The notes: generated from the letters alone by a model not told the origin. Positions 50,946-61,596 are shown, counted from the stretch's first letter. The stretch: 64,000 bases of DNA from Streptomyces gardneri (GCF_006539185.1 NZ_BJMN01000031.1:1-64000), one strand, 5' to 3'. Numbers and translations: made by a program.

Positions 50946-52958
50946 ATGGCAGACCCCTCCAGCTACCGCCCCAAGCCGGGGCAGATCCCCGACTCGCCGG
51001 GGGTCTACAAATTCCGCGACGAGCACCGCCGGGTGATCTACGTGGGGAAGGCGAAGTCCCTGCGTCAGCGGCTGGCGAACTACTTCCAGCCGCTCGTGAG
51101 CCTGCACCCGCGCACGGCCACCATGGTGACGACCGCCGCCTCCGTGGAGTGGACCGTCGTCTCGACCGAGGTCGAGGCGCTCCAGCTGGAGTACTCCTGG
51201 ATCAAGGAGTACGACCCCCGGTTCAACGTGAAGTACCGGGACGACAAGAGCTACCCGTACCTGGCGGTCACGCTCAACGAGGAGTTCCCGCGCGTCCAGG
51301 TCCTGCGCGGCCACAAGAAGAAGGGCGTGCGCTACTTCGGGCCGTACGCGCACGCGTGGGCGATCCGCGAGACCGTCGACCTGATGCTGCGGGTCTTCCC
51401 CGTCCGGACGTGCTCGGCCGGCGTCTTCCGGAACGCGGCCTCGGCGGGCCGCCCCTGCCTCCTCGGCTACATCGGCAAGTGCTCGGCACCCTGCGTCGGC
51501 CGGGTCACACCCGAAGAGCACCGCGAACTGGCCGAGGAGTTCTGCGACTTCATGGCGGGCCGCACCGGCACGTACATCCGCCGCCTCGAGAAGCAGATGA
51601 TGATCGCCGCCGAGGACATGGAGTACGAGAAGGCCGCCCGGCTCCGCGACGACATAGAGGCCCTGCGCAAGGCCATGGAGAAGAGCGCGGTCGTCCTCGC
51701 CGACGCCACCGACGCCGACCTGATCGCCCTCGCCGAGGACGAGCTGGAAGCCGCCGTCCAGATCTTCCACGTGCGGGGCGGGCGCGTACGCGGCCAGCGC
51801 GGCTGGGTCACGGACAAGGTCGAGGCCGTCGACACGGCCGGGCTCGTCGAGCACGCGATCCAGCAGCTGTACGGGGAGGAGAGCGGCGACACGGTCCCCA
51901 AGGAGGTCCTGGTCCCGGCCCTGCCGGAGGACACCGAGGCCGTCACCGCCTGGCTGGCCGGCCGCCGCGGCTCCAACGTCTCGCTGCGCATCCCGCAGCG
52001 CGGCGACAAGAAGGACCTGATGGAGACGGTCGCGCGCAACGCGCAGCAGGCACTCGTCCTGCACAAGACCAAGCGCGCCAGCGACCTGACCACCCGCTCC
52101 CGGGCCCTGGAGGAGATCGCCGAGGCCCTGGACCTGGACTCGGCGCCGCTGCGCATCGAGTGCTTCGACATCTCGCACCTCCAGGGCGAGGACGTCGTGG
52201 CCTCGATGGTCGTCTTCGAGGACGGGCTGCCCCGCAAGAGCGAGTACCGCCGCTTCCAGATCAAGGGCTTCGAGGGACAGGACGACGTCCGCTCGATGCA
52301 CGAGGTGATCGGCCGCCGCTTCAAGCGCTACCTCGCCGAGAAGGAGAAGACCGGCGAGTGGGGTCTCCCCGCCGAAGGTAGGGGACGGGTCGACGGGGAC
52401 GGTGAGGTTCCGGCGGAGGACGGCCAGGACGACGGTCGGCCCAAGCGTTTCGCGTACCCGCCCCAGCTCGTGGTGGTCGACGGCGGGCAGCCGCAGGTCG
52501 CCGCCGCCCGGCGCGCCCTCGACGAGCTCGGCATCGACGACATCGCGGTCTGCGGGCTCGCCAAGCGCCTGGAGGAGGTCTGGCTCCCCGGCGACGACGA
52601 CCCGGTCGTGCTGCCCCGCTCCAGCGAGGGCCTCTACCTGCTCCAGCGGGTACGTGACACGGCTCACGACTTCGCCATCCGCTACCAGCGCTCCAAGCGG
52701 ACGAAACGCATCCGGACCAGCCCCCTCGACGCCGTCCCGGGTCTCGGTGAGACGCGGAAACAGGCGTTGATCAAGCATTTCGGCTCGGTGAAGCGGCTCC
52801 GACAGGCGACAATCGAGCAGATCCGCGAGGTCCCCGGCATGGGCCTGAAGACCGCGGAGGCGGTCGTCGTGGCCCTCGCTCAGGCGGCCCCGGCCGCACC
52901 CGCCGTGAACACGGCGACAGGAGAGATCATGGAAGACGACGGGGGCGGCACGGCATGA
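50946..52958 (+). CDS. uvrC: Excinuclease ABC subunit C
   Basis: 670 residues. UvrC makes the two incisions of nucleotide excision repair. The GIY-YIG nuclease (GVYKFRDEHRRVIYVGKAKS) is near 19-40, the UvrB-contacting UVR helix near 225-260, the RNase H-like second nuclease shows FDISHLQGEDVVASMVVFEDG and VVDGGQPQV, and the C-terminal HhH2 domain ends the protein. A Gly/Asp/Glu-rich insertion (about 470-500) is unlike the usual compact linker. It starts an overlapping operon with rapZ (ATGA). Confidence 0.97.
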   Translation: MADPSSYRPKPGQIPDSPGVYKFRDEHRRVIYVGKAKSLRQRLANYFQPLVSLHPRTATMVTTAASVEWTVVSTEVEALQLEYSWIKEYDPRFNVKYRDDKSYPYLAVTLNEEFPRVQVLRGHKKKGVRYFGPYAHAWAIRETVDLMLRVFPVRTCSAGVFRNAASAGRPCLLGYIGKCSAPCVGRVTPEEHRELAEEFCDFMAGRTGTYIRRLEKQMMIAAEDMEYEKAARLRDDIEALRKAMEKSAVVLADATDADLIALAEDELEAAVQIFHVRGGRVRGQRGWVTDKVEAVDTAGLVEHAIQQLYGEESGDTVPKEVLVPALPEDTEAVTAWLAGRRGSNVSLRIPQRGDKKDLMETVARNAQQALVLHKTKRASDLTTRSRALEEIAEALDLDSAPLRIECFDISHLQGEDVVASMVVFEDGLPRKSEYRRFQIKGFEGQDDVRSMHEVIGRRFKRYLAEKEKTGEWGLPAEGRGRVDGDGEVPAEDGQDDGRPKRFAYPPQLVVVDGGQPQVAAARRALDELGIDDIAVCGLAKRLEEVWLPGDDDPVVLPRSSEGLYLLQRVRDTAHDFAIRYQRSKRTKRIRTSPLDAVPGLGETRKQALIKHFGSVKRLRQATIEQIREVPGMGLKTAEAVVVALAQAAPAAPAVNTATGEIMEDDGGGTA

Positions 52959-53926
52959 CCGCGCAGGAACAGCACGAGCAGCACGACGAGCAGGACCGAG
53001 AAGACGGAGCAGGACACGTGAGTACGGGCACGAAGGAGACCCCCGGCGACAACGGCGCCGAGGCGGCCATTCCCGAGCTGGTGATCATCTCCGGCATGTC
53101 CGGAGCCGGCCGCTCCACCGCGGCGAAGTGTCTCGAGGACCTCGGCTGGTTCGTCGTGGACAATCTGCCGCCCGCGCTGATCCCCACCATGGTGGAGCTC
53201 GGCGCCCGCTCCCAGGGCAACGTCGCCCGGATCGCCGTCGTCGTGGACGTCCGCGGCCGGCAGTTCTTCGACAACCTCCGGGACTCCCTCGCCGACCTCG
53301 ACTCCAAGCAGGTCACCCGCCGGATCGTCTTCCTGGAGTCGTCCGACGACGCCCTGGTCCGGCGCTTCGAGTCGGTCCGCAGGCCGCACCCCCTCCAGGG
53401 TGACGGCCGCATCACCGACGGCATCGCCGCCGAGCGCGACCTGCTGCGCGAGCTGCGCGGCGACGCCGACCTGGTCATCGACACCTCCAGCCTCAACGTC
53501 CACGAGCTGCGCGCCAAGATGGATGCCCAGTTCGCCGGGGACGAGGAGCCCGAGCTCCGCGCCACCGTCATGTCCTTCGGCTTCAAGTACGGCCTGCCGG
53601 TCGACGCCGACCTCGTCGTCGACATGCGCTTCCTGCCGAACCCGCACTGGGTCCCCGAGCTGCGCCCCTTCACCGGCCTCAACGAGGAGGTGTCGAACTA
53701 CGTCTACAACCAGCCCGGCGCCAAGGAGTTCCTGGACCGCTACACGGAGCTCCTCCAGCTGATCGCCGCGGGCTACCGCCGCGAGGGCAAGCGGTACGTG
53801 ACCATCGCCGTGGGCTGCACGGGCGGCAAGCACCGCTCGGTCGCCACCGCCGAGCGGCTCGCCGCCCGCATCGCCGCCGAAGGGGTCGAGACCGTCGTCG
53901 TGCACCGGGACATGGGGCGCGAGTGA
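52955..53926 (+). CDS. rapZ: RapZ-family nucleotide-binding adaptor protein
   Basis: 323 residues. The N-terminal P-loop is GMSGAGRST (47-55), where Arg stands in for the Walker Lys, followed by LGWFVVDNLPP. The C-terminal part has GCTGGKHRSVATAERL, the conserved RapZ ligand site. In E. coli RapZ guides RNase E to GlmZ; the role in Streptomyces is not clear. It overlaps uvrC by 4 bp (ATGA) and yvcK by 4 bp (GTGA). The N-terminal 40 residues are acidic and low-complexity. Confidence 0.9.
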   Translation: MTAQEQHEQHDEQDREDGAGHVSTGTKETPGDNGAEAAIPELVIISGMSGAGRSTAAKCLEDLGWFVVDNLPPALIPTMVELGARSQGNVARIAVVVDVRGRQFFDNLRDSLADLDSKQVTRRIVFLESSDDALVRRFESVRRPHPLQGDGRITDGIAAERDLLRELRGDADLVIDTSSLNVHELRAKMDAQFAGDEEPELRATVMSFGFKYGLPVDADLVVDMRFLPNPHWVPELRPFTGLNEEVSNYVYNQPGAKEFLDRYTELLQLIAAGYRREGKRYVTIAVGCTGGKHRSVATAERLAARIAAEGVETVVVHRDMGRE

Positions 53927-54948
53927 AGCCGTACCGTCGCCGCGTCTCCACGCTGACGGTGCGGCGCACGCTCCGCAGGCGCGGCGCCCAGCCGAAGGTC
54001 GTCGCGCTGGGCGGCGGCATGGGCCTCTCGGCCTCGCTGGCCGCCCTCCGCCGGATCACCGGCGACCTCACCGCCGTCGTCACCGTCGCCGACGACGGGG
54101 GCTCCAGCGGCCGGCTCCGGGAGGAGCTCGGCGTGCTGCCCCCCGGCGACCTGCGCAAGGCGCTCGCCGCGCTCTGCGGGGACGACGACTGGGGCCAGAC
54201 CTGGGCCCGGGTCATCCAGCACCGCTTCCAGTCCAAGGGCGAGATCAACGGCCACGCCGTCGGCAACCTGCTGATCGTCGCCCTCTGGGAGCAGCTCGGC
54301 GACCCCGTCCAGGCCCTGGACCTGGTGGGCAGGCTGCTCGGCGCCCAGGGCCGGGTGCTGCCCATGTCCGCCGTACCCCTGGAGCTCCAGGCCCTGGTCA
54401 AGGGGCACGACCCGGAGCGGCCGGACGACGTGGACACCGTGCGCGGCCAGGCGACCGTGGCGCTCACCCCGGGAGACGTGCAGTCCGTGCACCTCGTGCC
54501 GCACGACCCGCCGGCCGTGCCCGAGGCGGTCGCGGCCGTGCTCGACGCGGACTGGGTGGTCGTGGGTCCGGGCTCCTGGTTCTCCTCCGTGATCCCGCAC
54601 CTCCTCGTCCCCGAACTCCTCGACGCCCTCGCGCAGACGAAGGCCCGGAAGGTGCTCTCGCTGAACCTCGCTCCGCAACCCGGAGAAACAGAGGGCTTCT
54701 CTCCGCAGCGTCATTTGGAGGTTTTGGGACGACACGCCCCTAAACTCGCCCTGGACGTGGTGCTCGCCGACGAGGCTGCCGTGCCCGATCGCGAGTCCCT
54801 CGCCGATGCCGCCAAGCGGCTCGGTGCCGCGGTCGAGCTGGCGCCGGTGGCCGGGCCCGACGGCTCCGCGAAGCATGACCCGGAGCTGTTGGCCGCCGCG
54901 TACGACCGTATTTTTCGGATGCATGGAAGGATCGGCCCATGGCGATGA
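53923..54948 (+). CDS. yvcK: Gluconeogenesis factor YvcK/CuvA-type protein
   Basis: 341 residues. The NAD/UDP-sugar-binding GGGMGLS (about 30-36) and VTVADDGGSSGRLR match the YvcK/CofD-like family, which bind UDP-GlcNAc and affect cell-wall growth. The GTG start overlaps rapZ (GTGA), and the end overlaps whiA by 10 bp, as in most Gram-positive genomes. It is part of the uvrC-rapZ-yvcK-whiA block. Confidence 0.92.
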   Translation: MKPYRRRVSTLTVRRTLRRRGAQPKVVALGGGMGLSASLAALRRITGDLTAVVTVADDGGSSGRLREELGVLPPGDLRKALAALCGDDDWGQTWARVIQHRFQSKGEINGHAVGNLLIVALWEQLGDPVQALDLVGRLLGAQGRVLPMSAVPLELQALVKGHDPERPDDVDTVRGQATVALTPGDVQSVHLVPHDPPAVPEAVAAVLDADWVVVGPGSWFSSVIPHLLVPELLDALAQTKARKVLSLNLAPQPGETEGFSPQRHLEVLGRHAPKLALDVVLADEAAVPDRESLADAAKRLGAAVELAPVAGPDGSAKHDPELLAAAYDRIFRMHGRIGPWR

Positions 54949-55928
54949 CGGCAGCGGTGAAGGACGAGATCTCCCGGCTTCCCGTCACCCGGACCTGCTG
55001 CAGGAAGGCAGAGGTCTCGTCGATCCTGCGGTTCGCGGGCGGGCTGCACCTGGTGAGCGGCCGCATCGTGATCGAGGCGGAGCTGGACACGGCGATGGCG
55101 GCGCGCCGCCTGAAGCGGGACATCCTGGAGATCTTCGGACACAGTTCCGAACTGATCGTGATGGCCCCCGGCGGGCTGCGGCGCGGCTCGCGCTTCGTGG
55201 TGCGCGTGGTGGGCGGCGGCGACCAGCTGGCCCGCCAGACGGGCCTCGTGGACGGCAGGGGCCGCCCCATCCGGGGTCTCCCCCCGCAGGTGGTCTCCGG
55301 CGCGACCTGTGACGCGGAGGCGGCCTGGCGCGGCGCCTTCCTGGCCCACGGCTCGCTGACCGAGCCCGGCCGGTCCTCCTCCCTGGAGGTCACCTGCCCG
55401 GGACCGGAGGCGGCGCTGGCCCTGGTCGGCGCGGCCCGCCGGCTCTCCATCGCGGCGAAGGCCCGCGAGGTGCGGGGCGTGGACCGGGTCGTCGTCCGCG
55501 ACGGCGACGCGATCGGCGCCCTGCTCACCCGGCTCGGCGCGCACGAGTCGGTGCTGGCCTGGGAGGAGCGGCGGATGCGGCGCGAGGTCCGCGCCACCGC
55601 CAACCGCCTGGCCAACTTCGACGACGCCAACCTGCGCCGCTCGGCGCGCGCCGCGGTCGCCGCGGGGGCCCGGGTGCAGCGCGCCCTGGAGATCCTCGCC
55701 GAGGAGGTGCCCGAGCACCTCGCCGCCGCGGGCCGGCTCCGCATGGAGCACAAGCAGGCCTCCCTGGAGGAGCTGGGTGCGCTCGCCGACCCGCCGCTCA
55801 CGAAGGACGCGGTGGCCGGACGGATCCGCCGACTGCTCGCGATGGCCGACAAGCGGGCGCAGGACCTGGGCATTCCCGGGACCGAGTCCAACCTGACCGA
55901 GGAGCTAGACGACAGCCTGGTCGGCTGA
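54939..55928 (+). CDS. whiA: Sporulation transcription factor WhiA
   Basis: 329 residues. WhiA pairs a LAGLIDADG-homing-endonuclease-like N-terminal domain with a C-terminal helix-turn-helix, and works with WhiB to start sporulation septation. Visible features are the start MTAAVKDEISRLPV, CCRKAEVSSILRFAGGLH, and the HTH region LEELGALADPPLTKDAVAGRIRRLL. The overlap with yvcK puts the translation of both in one message. A strong hairpin follows. Confidence 0.96.
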   Translation: MAMTAAVKDEISRLPVTRTCCRKAEVSSILRFAGGLHLVSGRIVIEAELDTAMAARRLKRDILEIFGHSSELIVMAPGGLRRGSRFVVRVVGGGDQLARQTGLVDGRGRPIRGLPPQVVSGATCDAEAAWRGAFLAHGSLTEPGRSSSLEVTCPGPEAALALVGAARRLSIAAKAREVRGVDRVVVRDGDAIGALLTRLGAHESVLAWEERRMRREVRATANRLANFDDANLRRSARAAVAAGARVQRALEILAEEVPEHLAAAGRLRMEHKQASLEELGALADPPLTKDAVAGRIRRLLAMADKRAQDLGIPGTESNLTEELDDSLVG

Positions 55929-55962
55929 CCGGCCGTCCCATCGTCCGGAACCCCGAACTCCG

Positions 55963-55999
55963 AGCTGCCGGTGCCTTTCTGAGGCACCGGCAGCTTTCT
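55963..55999 (+). terminator. Terminator of the uvrC-rapZ-yvcK-whiA operon
   Basis: AGCTGCCGGTGCC (55963-55975) and GGCACCGGCAGCT (55983-55995) form a perfect 13-bp stem with a 7-nt loop, followed by TTTCT. Confidence 0.9.
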
Positions 56000-56019
56000 C
56001 GTACACCCGCGAGGCACCC

Positions 56020-56048
56020 TTGACAGGCCCATGAGTGCCCATGAGCCT
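56020..56048 (+). promoter_or_regulatory. Promoter of the M14 carboxypeptidase gene
   Basis: TTGACA (56020-56025, consensus -35), 17-bp spacer, GAGCCT (56043-56048). GCCCATGAG is repeated twice in the spacer (10 bp apart). Confidence 0.55.
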
Positions 56049-56091
56049 GGCGTCTGTTCACCTTCGTGGCAGGCAATAGCAAGGGGGGCTC

Positions 56092-59043
56092 ATGAGACGC
56101 AGAGCGAGATCGATCCTCGCCGCGGCTTCACTGCTGATCGCGGGAGTGGCGGCGGCACCCGTCGCCGGAGCACAGCCGAACGACCGGGACGGCGGCGACG
56201 CCCTCTCCGTATGGCGCGCCGAGGTCACCAAGGAGCAGGTTCCGCTGCTCCTCGAAGCCGGGGCCGACGCGCACGAGATGACCGAGCAGGTGCCCGACAA
56301 GGGCTCCGCGACGGTCGAACTCTTCCTCACCGACCGGCAGGCGGGGCAGCTGCGCGGTCAGGGCGTCGAGCTCGCCGAGCACGACCTGAGCGCCCAGGCC
56401 GAGAAGCGGGTCGCCGCCGCGGGAGACGGCGTCTTCCGCCCGTACAGCGGCCCGAACGGCCTCAAGCAGGAGATCCTGGACACCGCCCGGGCCAACCCCG
56501 GCATCACCAAGGTCGTCTCCATCGGCAAGACCCTCAAGGGCCAGGACATCCTCGCCCTCAAGGTCAGCAAGGGCGCCCAGCGCGCCAAGGACGGCTCCAA
56601 GCCCGCCACGCTGTACGTGTCCAACCAGCACGCACGCGAGTGGATCACCCCCGAGATGACCCGGCGGCTGCTCCACCACTACGTCGACAGCTACGGCAAG
56701 GACGAGCGGATCACCCGGATCGTCGACACCACCGAGCTGTGGTTCGTGCTCTCCGCCAACCCGGACGGCTACGACTTCACCCACGCCGACCCCGAGAACC
56801 GGCAGTGGCGCAAGAACCTCCGGGACAACGACGGCGACGGACGGATCGTGCCGGGCGACGGCGTCGACCTCAACCGCAACTTCGCCTACAAGTGGGGCTA
56901 CGACAACGAGGGTTCGTCCCCCGACCCGGCCGACGAGACCTTCCGCGGCACCGGCCCGATGTCGGAGCCCGAGACCAAGGCCCTGGACGCCTTCCAGAAG
57001 CGGATCGGCTTCTCGTACGGCATCAACTACCACTCGGCCGCCCAGCTCCTGCTCTACGGCGTCGGCTGGCAGGTCGCCACCGACACCCCCGACGACATCG
57101 CCCTCAAGGCGCTCGCCGGCACCCCGCAGAAGTCGGCCGTGCCCGGCTACCGGCCGCAGGTCTCCTCGGAGCTGTACATCACCAACGGCGAGGCCGACGG
57201 ACACGCGGCCAACGTCAACGGCATGCAGATGTTCACCCCGGAGATGTCGACCTGCGCCACCGCCTCCCGGGTCGACCCGAACGACGCCTGGAACCCGGCC
57301 GACTGCGCCTCCGTCTTCACCTTCCCGGACGACGAGAAGCTGATCCAGGCCGAGTTCGCCAAGAACATCCCCTTCGCGCTGGCCGTCGCCGAGAGCGCCG
57401 CCCGCCCGGACCGGCCCGTCTCCCCGGTCGGCACGGAGGCTCCCGACTTCACCCCGGCCGCCTTCGCCACCTCCTACGCCCGCGGCGGCGAGCAGGAGGT
57501 CGCGGTCACCGCGCGCAAGTCCCTGCGCGACAAGACCCTCACCTACCGGATCAACGGCGGCCGCACCCACCGCGAGGAGCTCGACGCCTGGAAGGGCGGC
57601 GAGACCTACGGCGGGGAGGACAACCTCTACTTCGACGAGTACCGAGCGGAGGTCGAGGGCGCCAGGCCCGGCGACTCCGTCGAGGTCCGCTTCACCGCCC
57701 GCACCCGAGAGGGCCGGGCCACCGCCTCCGCCCCCTTCACCTACAAGGTGGCCGAGCGGCCCCGCGGCGACGTGCTCGTCCTCGCCGACGAGGGCGGCAC
57801 CACCGCCGCGAAGCACACCGCCGCCTACGTGAAGGCGCTCGCCGACAACGGCCGCAGGGCCGCCGTCTGGGACGTCGCCACCCAGGGCACCCCGGACGCC
57901 CTCGGCGTGCTCTCCCACTTCCGCACCGTCGTCTGGTACACCGGCGCCGAGCGGCCCTCCGGGCCCACCCAGCTCGCCGTCCGCGCCTACCTCAACGAGG
58001 GCGGCAAGCTGATCAACGCCGGTGAGAAGTCCGGCGGGCTCACCGTGGTCGGCCGGGCCGAGACCAACGACTTCGCCCAGTACTACCTCGGCGCCTACCA
58101 CCGGGCCGGCCTCAAGAACCCGCCCGCCTTCGCCGGCACCGGTCGCTTCGCGGGCGTCGGCGCGGGCCTCGGCGCCGCCGCCGACAACCCGCTGGACAAC
58201 GCCGGTGCGTACACCGTCACCTCGGACACCCTGAAGCCGGACGAGTTCCCGCAGTTCGCCGACAGCGCCTCCGCCGGTGACTACCCGGGCGTCCGCACCC
58301 CCTTCGAGCCCGCCGAGGGCGCGACCTTCGCGGCCGTCAAGCACGCCGACGGCACCTGGGCCCGGCTCAGCAGGACCGTCGACCTCACCGGCGTCGCCGC
58401 CGCGGCCACGCCGCGCCTCGACTTCCAGGTCAGCTACGACACCGAGCCCGGCTACGACAACCTGATCGTCGAGGCCCACACCGTCGGCCAGGACGACTGG
58501 ACGACGCTGCCCGACGTCAACGGCGGCACCTCCGCCACACCCCCGGCGGACTGCGGCGAGGGCTACTACGTCCGCGACCACCCGTTCCTCGCCCGCTACC
58601 TCACCGTCGGCGAGGACGGCTGCGCGGCCACCGGCACCAGCGGTTCCTGGAACGCCTTCACCGGCCCCTCCAACGGCTGGCGGCAGGCCTCCGTCGACCT
58701 GAGCGCCTGGGCCGGCAAGCGGGTCGAGCTCTCGATCTCGTACGTCTCCGACCCCGGTACGGGCGAGACCGGCGCCTTCGTCGACGACACCCGCCTCGTC
58801 ACCGGCACCACCACGGAGCCGGAGGGCTTCGAGACCGGCCTCGGCGCCTGGACGGTACCGGGCGCACCGGAGGGCAGCCCCGGCAACGGCACGGACTGGA
58901 CGCGCTCCCCGGCGCTCTTCCACTCCCAGGCCGCGGTCACGACACGCGACACCGTGCTCCTCGGCTACGGGCTGGAGCACGTGCCCGGCGCGACCGAGCG
59001 GGGACGGATCGTCGGCCGCGCCCTCGGGGTGCTCCGGCGCTGA
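56092..59043 (+). CDS. Secreted M14 zinc carboxypeptidase with C-terminal MAM-like domains
   Basis: 983 residues. The signal peptide (1-27) ends AGA. The M14 domain (about 120-440) shows the zinc motif HARE (His180, Glu183), LNRNFAYKWGY and the later His314 in INYHSAAQL; the C-terminal catalytic Glu is probably in the segment near MQMFTPEMST. After a linker there is a ~400-residue region with immune-inhibitor-A-like/MAM beta-sandwich features (about 690-950). It should trim C-terminal residues from extracellular peptides. AAGGGGGG precedes the ATG. Confidence 0.9.
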   Translation: MRRRARSILAAASLLIAGVAAAPVAGAQPNDRDGGDALSVWRAEVTKEQVPLLLEAGADAHEMTEQVPDKGSATVELFLTDRQAGQLRGQGVELAEHDLSAQAEKRVAAAGDGVFRPYSGPNGLKQEILDTARANPGITKVVSIGKTLKGQDILALKVSKGAQRAKDGSKPATLYVSNQHAREWITPEMTRRLLHHYVDSYGKDERITRIVDTTELWFVLSANPDGYDFTHADPENRQWRKNLRDNDGDGRIVPGDGVDLNRNFAYKWGYDNEGSSPDPADETFRGTGPMSEPETKALDAFQKRIGFSYGINYHSAAQLLLYGVGWQVATDTPDDIALKALAGTPQKSAVPGYRPQVSSELYITNGEADGHAANVNGMQMFTPEMSTCATASRVDPNDAWNPADCASVFTFPDDEKLIQAEFAKNIPFALAVAESAARPDRPVSPVGTEAPDFTPAAFATSYARGGEQEVAVTARKSLRDKTLTYRINGGRTHREELDAWKGGETYGGEDNLYFDEYRAEVEGARPGDSVEVRFTARTREGRATASAPFTYKVAERPRGDVLVLADEGGTTAAKHTAAYVKALADNGRRAAVWDVATQGTPDALGVLSHFRTVVWYTGAERPSGPTQLAVRAYLNEGGKLINAGEKSGGLTVVGRAETNDFAQYYLGAYHRAGLKNPPAFAGTGRFAGVGAGLGAAADNPLDNAGAYTVTSDTLKPDEFPQFADSASAGDYPGVRTPFEPAEGATFAAVKHADGTWARLSRTVDLTGVAAAATPRLDFQVSYDTEPGYDNLIVEAHTVGQDDWTTLPDVNGGTSATPPADCGEGYYVRDHPFLARYLTVGEDGCAATGTSGSWNAFTGPSNGWRQASVDLSAWAGKRVELSISYVSDPGTGETGAFVDDTRLVTGTTTEPEGFETGLGAWTVPGAPEGSPGNGTDWTRSPALFHSQAAVTTRDTVLLGYGLEHVPGATERGRIVGRALGVLRR

Positions 59044-59071
59044 CGGAGAGTAGTGGGGACAAAGGTCCCAT

Positions 59072-59110
59072 GGCGGCCCGTACCCGTTGGTAGGTACGGG
59101 CCGCCGGCCA
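59072..59110 (+). terminator. Terminator of the M14 carboxypeptidase gene
   Basis: GGCGGCCCGTACC (59072-59084) and GGTACGGGCCGCC (59093-59105) form a perfect 13-bp stem, then GGCCATTTTCC. It lies 28 nt after the stop. Confidence 0.85.
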
Positions 59111-59148
59111 TTTTCCCTCACTTTCCGGGCACGCGCGGATGCGCGCGA

Positions 59149-59240
59149 TGTCACTCCGAGCCCCCTGGAGGGGTAGGGTCGTAAGCGGTCGGGGACATCC
59201 CTAAAAAACAAAAATCTCGCCGGCGTCGAGTACACCGGCG
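59149..59240 (+). promoter_or_regulatory. gap leader with A-rich stretch and hairpin
   Basis: A possible weak promoter is TGTCAC (59149-59154), 19 bp, TAGGGT (59174-59179). Downstream an A-rich run (59202-59215, 12 A in 14) is striking in this genome, followed by a 6-bp hairpin CGCCGG/CCGGCG (59218-59223, 59235-59240) before the ribosome site. Confidence 0.4.
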
Positions 59241-59262
59241 TAGCTAACGAGGAGATCGGTTC

Positions 59263-60273
<1,011 letters not shown>

Positions 60274-60305
60274 GCTCTAGGGTTCAGGGCAGGCTTTCGA
60301 TGTGA

Positions 60306-60350
60306 GCAGGGCTCGGGCAGCGCAATGCCGCGCTGTGCGAGCCCTGTTTG
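60306..60350 (+). terminator. Attenuating terminator between gap and pgk
   Basis: CAGGGCTCG (60307-60315) pairs with CGAGCCCTG (60338-60346), with an inner CAGCGC/GCGCTG stem (60318-60323, 60330-60335), followed by TTTGTG. It should reduce, but perhaps not abolish, read-through from gap into pgk. Confidence 0.75.
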
Positions 60351-60384
60351 TGTGCTCCACCGCGTACCAAGGAGTCTGTGACAG

Positions 60385-61596
60385 ATGAAGACGATCGACG
60401 AGCTTCTCGCCGAAGGCGTCTCCGGCAAGCGGGTGTTCGTCCGCGCCGACCTCAACGTGCCCCTCGAGGGCACGACCATCACCGACGACGGCCGCATCCG
60501 CGCCGTCGTCCCCACGGTGAAGGCGCTCGCCGGCGCCGGCGCCCGTGTCGTGGTCGCCTCGCACCTGGGCCGCCCCAAGGGCGCCCCGGACCCGGCGTTC
60601 TCCCTCGCCCCGGCCGCCGCGCGCCTCGGTGAGCTGCTCGGCGCCGAGGTGGCCTTCGCGACCGACACGGTCGGCGAGTCCGCCACGGCCACCGTCGCCG
60701 GCCTCGCCGACGGCCAGGTCGCCGTGATCGAGAACCTCCGGTTCAACGCCGGCGAGACCTCGAAGGACGACGCCGAGCGCGGCGCCTTCGCGGACCAGCT
60801 GGCCGCCCTCGCCGACCTCTACGTCGGCGACGGCTTCGGTGCCGTGCACCGCAAGCACGCCTCGGTCTTCGACCTCCCGGCGCGCCTCCCGCACGCCGCG
60901 GGCTACCTCATCGCCACCGAGGTCGGCGTCCTGAAGAAGCTCACGGACGAGGTCCAGCGGCCGTACGTGGTCGTGCTCGGCGGCGCCAAGGTCTCCGACA
61001 AGCTCGGGGTCATCGACCACCTCCTGGAGAAGGCCGACCGCATCCTCATCGGCGGCGGCATGGCGTACACCTTCCTCAAGGCCCAGGGCCACGAGGTCGG
61101 CATCTCGCTGCTCCAGAAGGACCAGATCCCGGCCGTCCTGGACTACCTGAAGCGTGCCGAGGAGCGCGGCGTGGAGTTCGTTCTCCCCGTCGACGTCCTG
61201 GTCTCGCCCGAGTTCCCGGACCTCAAGACCAAGGCTCCGGCCAACCCGACCACGGTCGCCGCGAACGCCATCCCGGCGGACGAGGAGGGCCTGGACATCG
61301 GTCCGGAGACCCGTAAGCTCTACGCCTCGAAGCTCGCCGACGCCGGCACCGTTTTCTGGAACGGTCCGATGGGCGTCTTCGAGCACCCCGACTACGCCGA
61401 GGGCACCAAGGCCGTCGCCCAGGCGCTCGTCGACTCCCCGGCCTTCACGGTCGTCGGTGGTGGCGACTCCGCCGCCGCCGTGCGCACGCTGGGCTTCGAC
61501 GAGAAGGCATTCGGCCACATTTCGACCGGCGGCGGCGCCTCCCTCGAGTACCTCGAGGGCAAGACGCTGCCCGGCCTCGCCGCACTGGAGGACTGA
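60385..61596 (+). CDS. pgk: Phosphoglycerate kinase
   Basis: 403 residues. RVFVRADLNVPLEGTTITDD is the N-terminal hallmark, with the HLGRPKGAPDP and GGGDSAAAVR segments and a WNGPMGVFE motif. It transfers the acyl phosphate of 1,3-bisphosphoglycerate to ADP in glycolysis. The ATG at 60385 lies 31 nt after the gap hairpin and is followed 7 bp past the stop by tpiA. Confidence 0.98.
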   Translation: MKTIDELLAEGVSGKRVFVRADLNVPLEGTTITDDGRIRAVVPTVKALAGAGARVVVASHLGRPKGAPDPAFSLAPAAARLGELLGAEVAFATDTVGESATATVAGLADGQVAVIENLRFNAGETSKDDAERGAFADQLAALADLYVGDGFGAVHRKHASVFDLPARLPHAAGYLIATEVGVLKKLTDEVQRPYVVVLGGAKVSDKLGVIDHLLEKADRILIGGGMAYTFLKAQGHEVGISLLQKDQIPAVLDYLKRAEERGVEFVLPVDVLVSPEFPDLKTKAPANPTTVAANAIPADEEGLDIGPETRKLYASKLADAGTVFWNGPMGVFEHPDYAEGTKAVAQALVDSPAFTVVGGGDSAAAVRTLGFDEKAFGHISTGGGASLEYLEGKTLPGLAALED

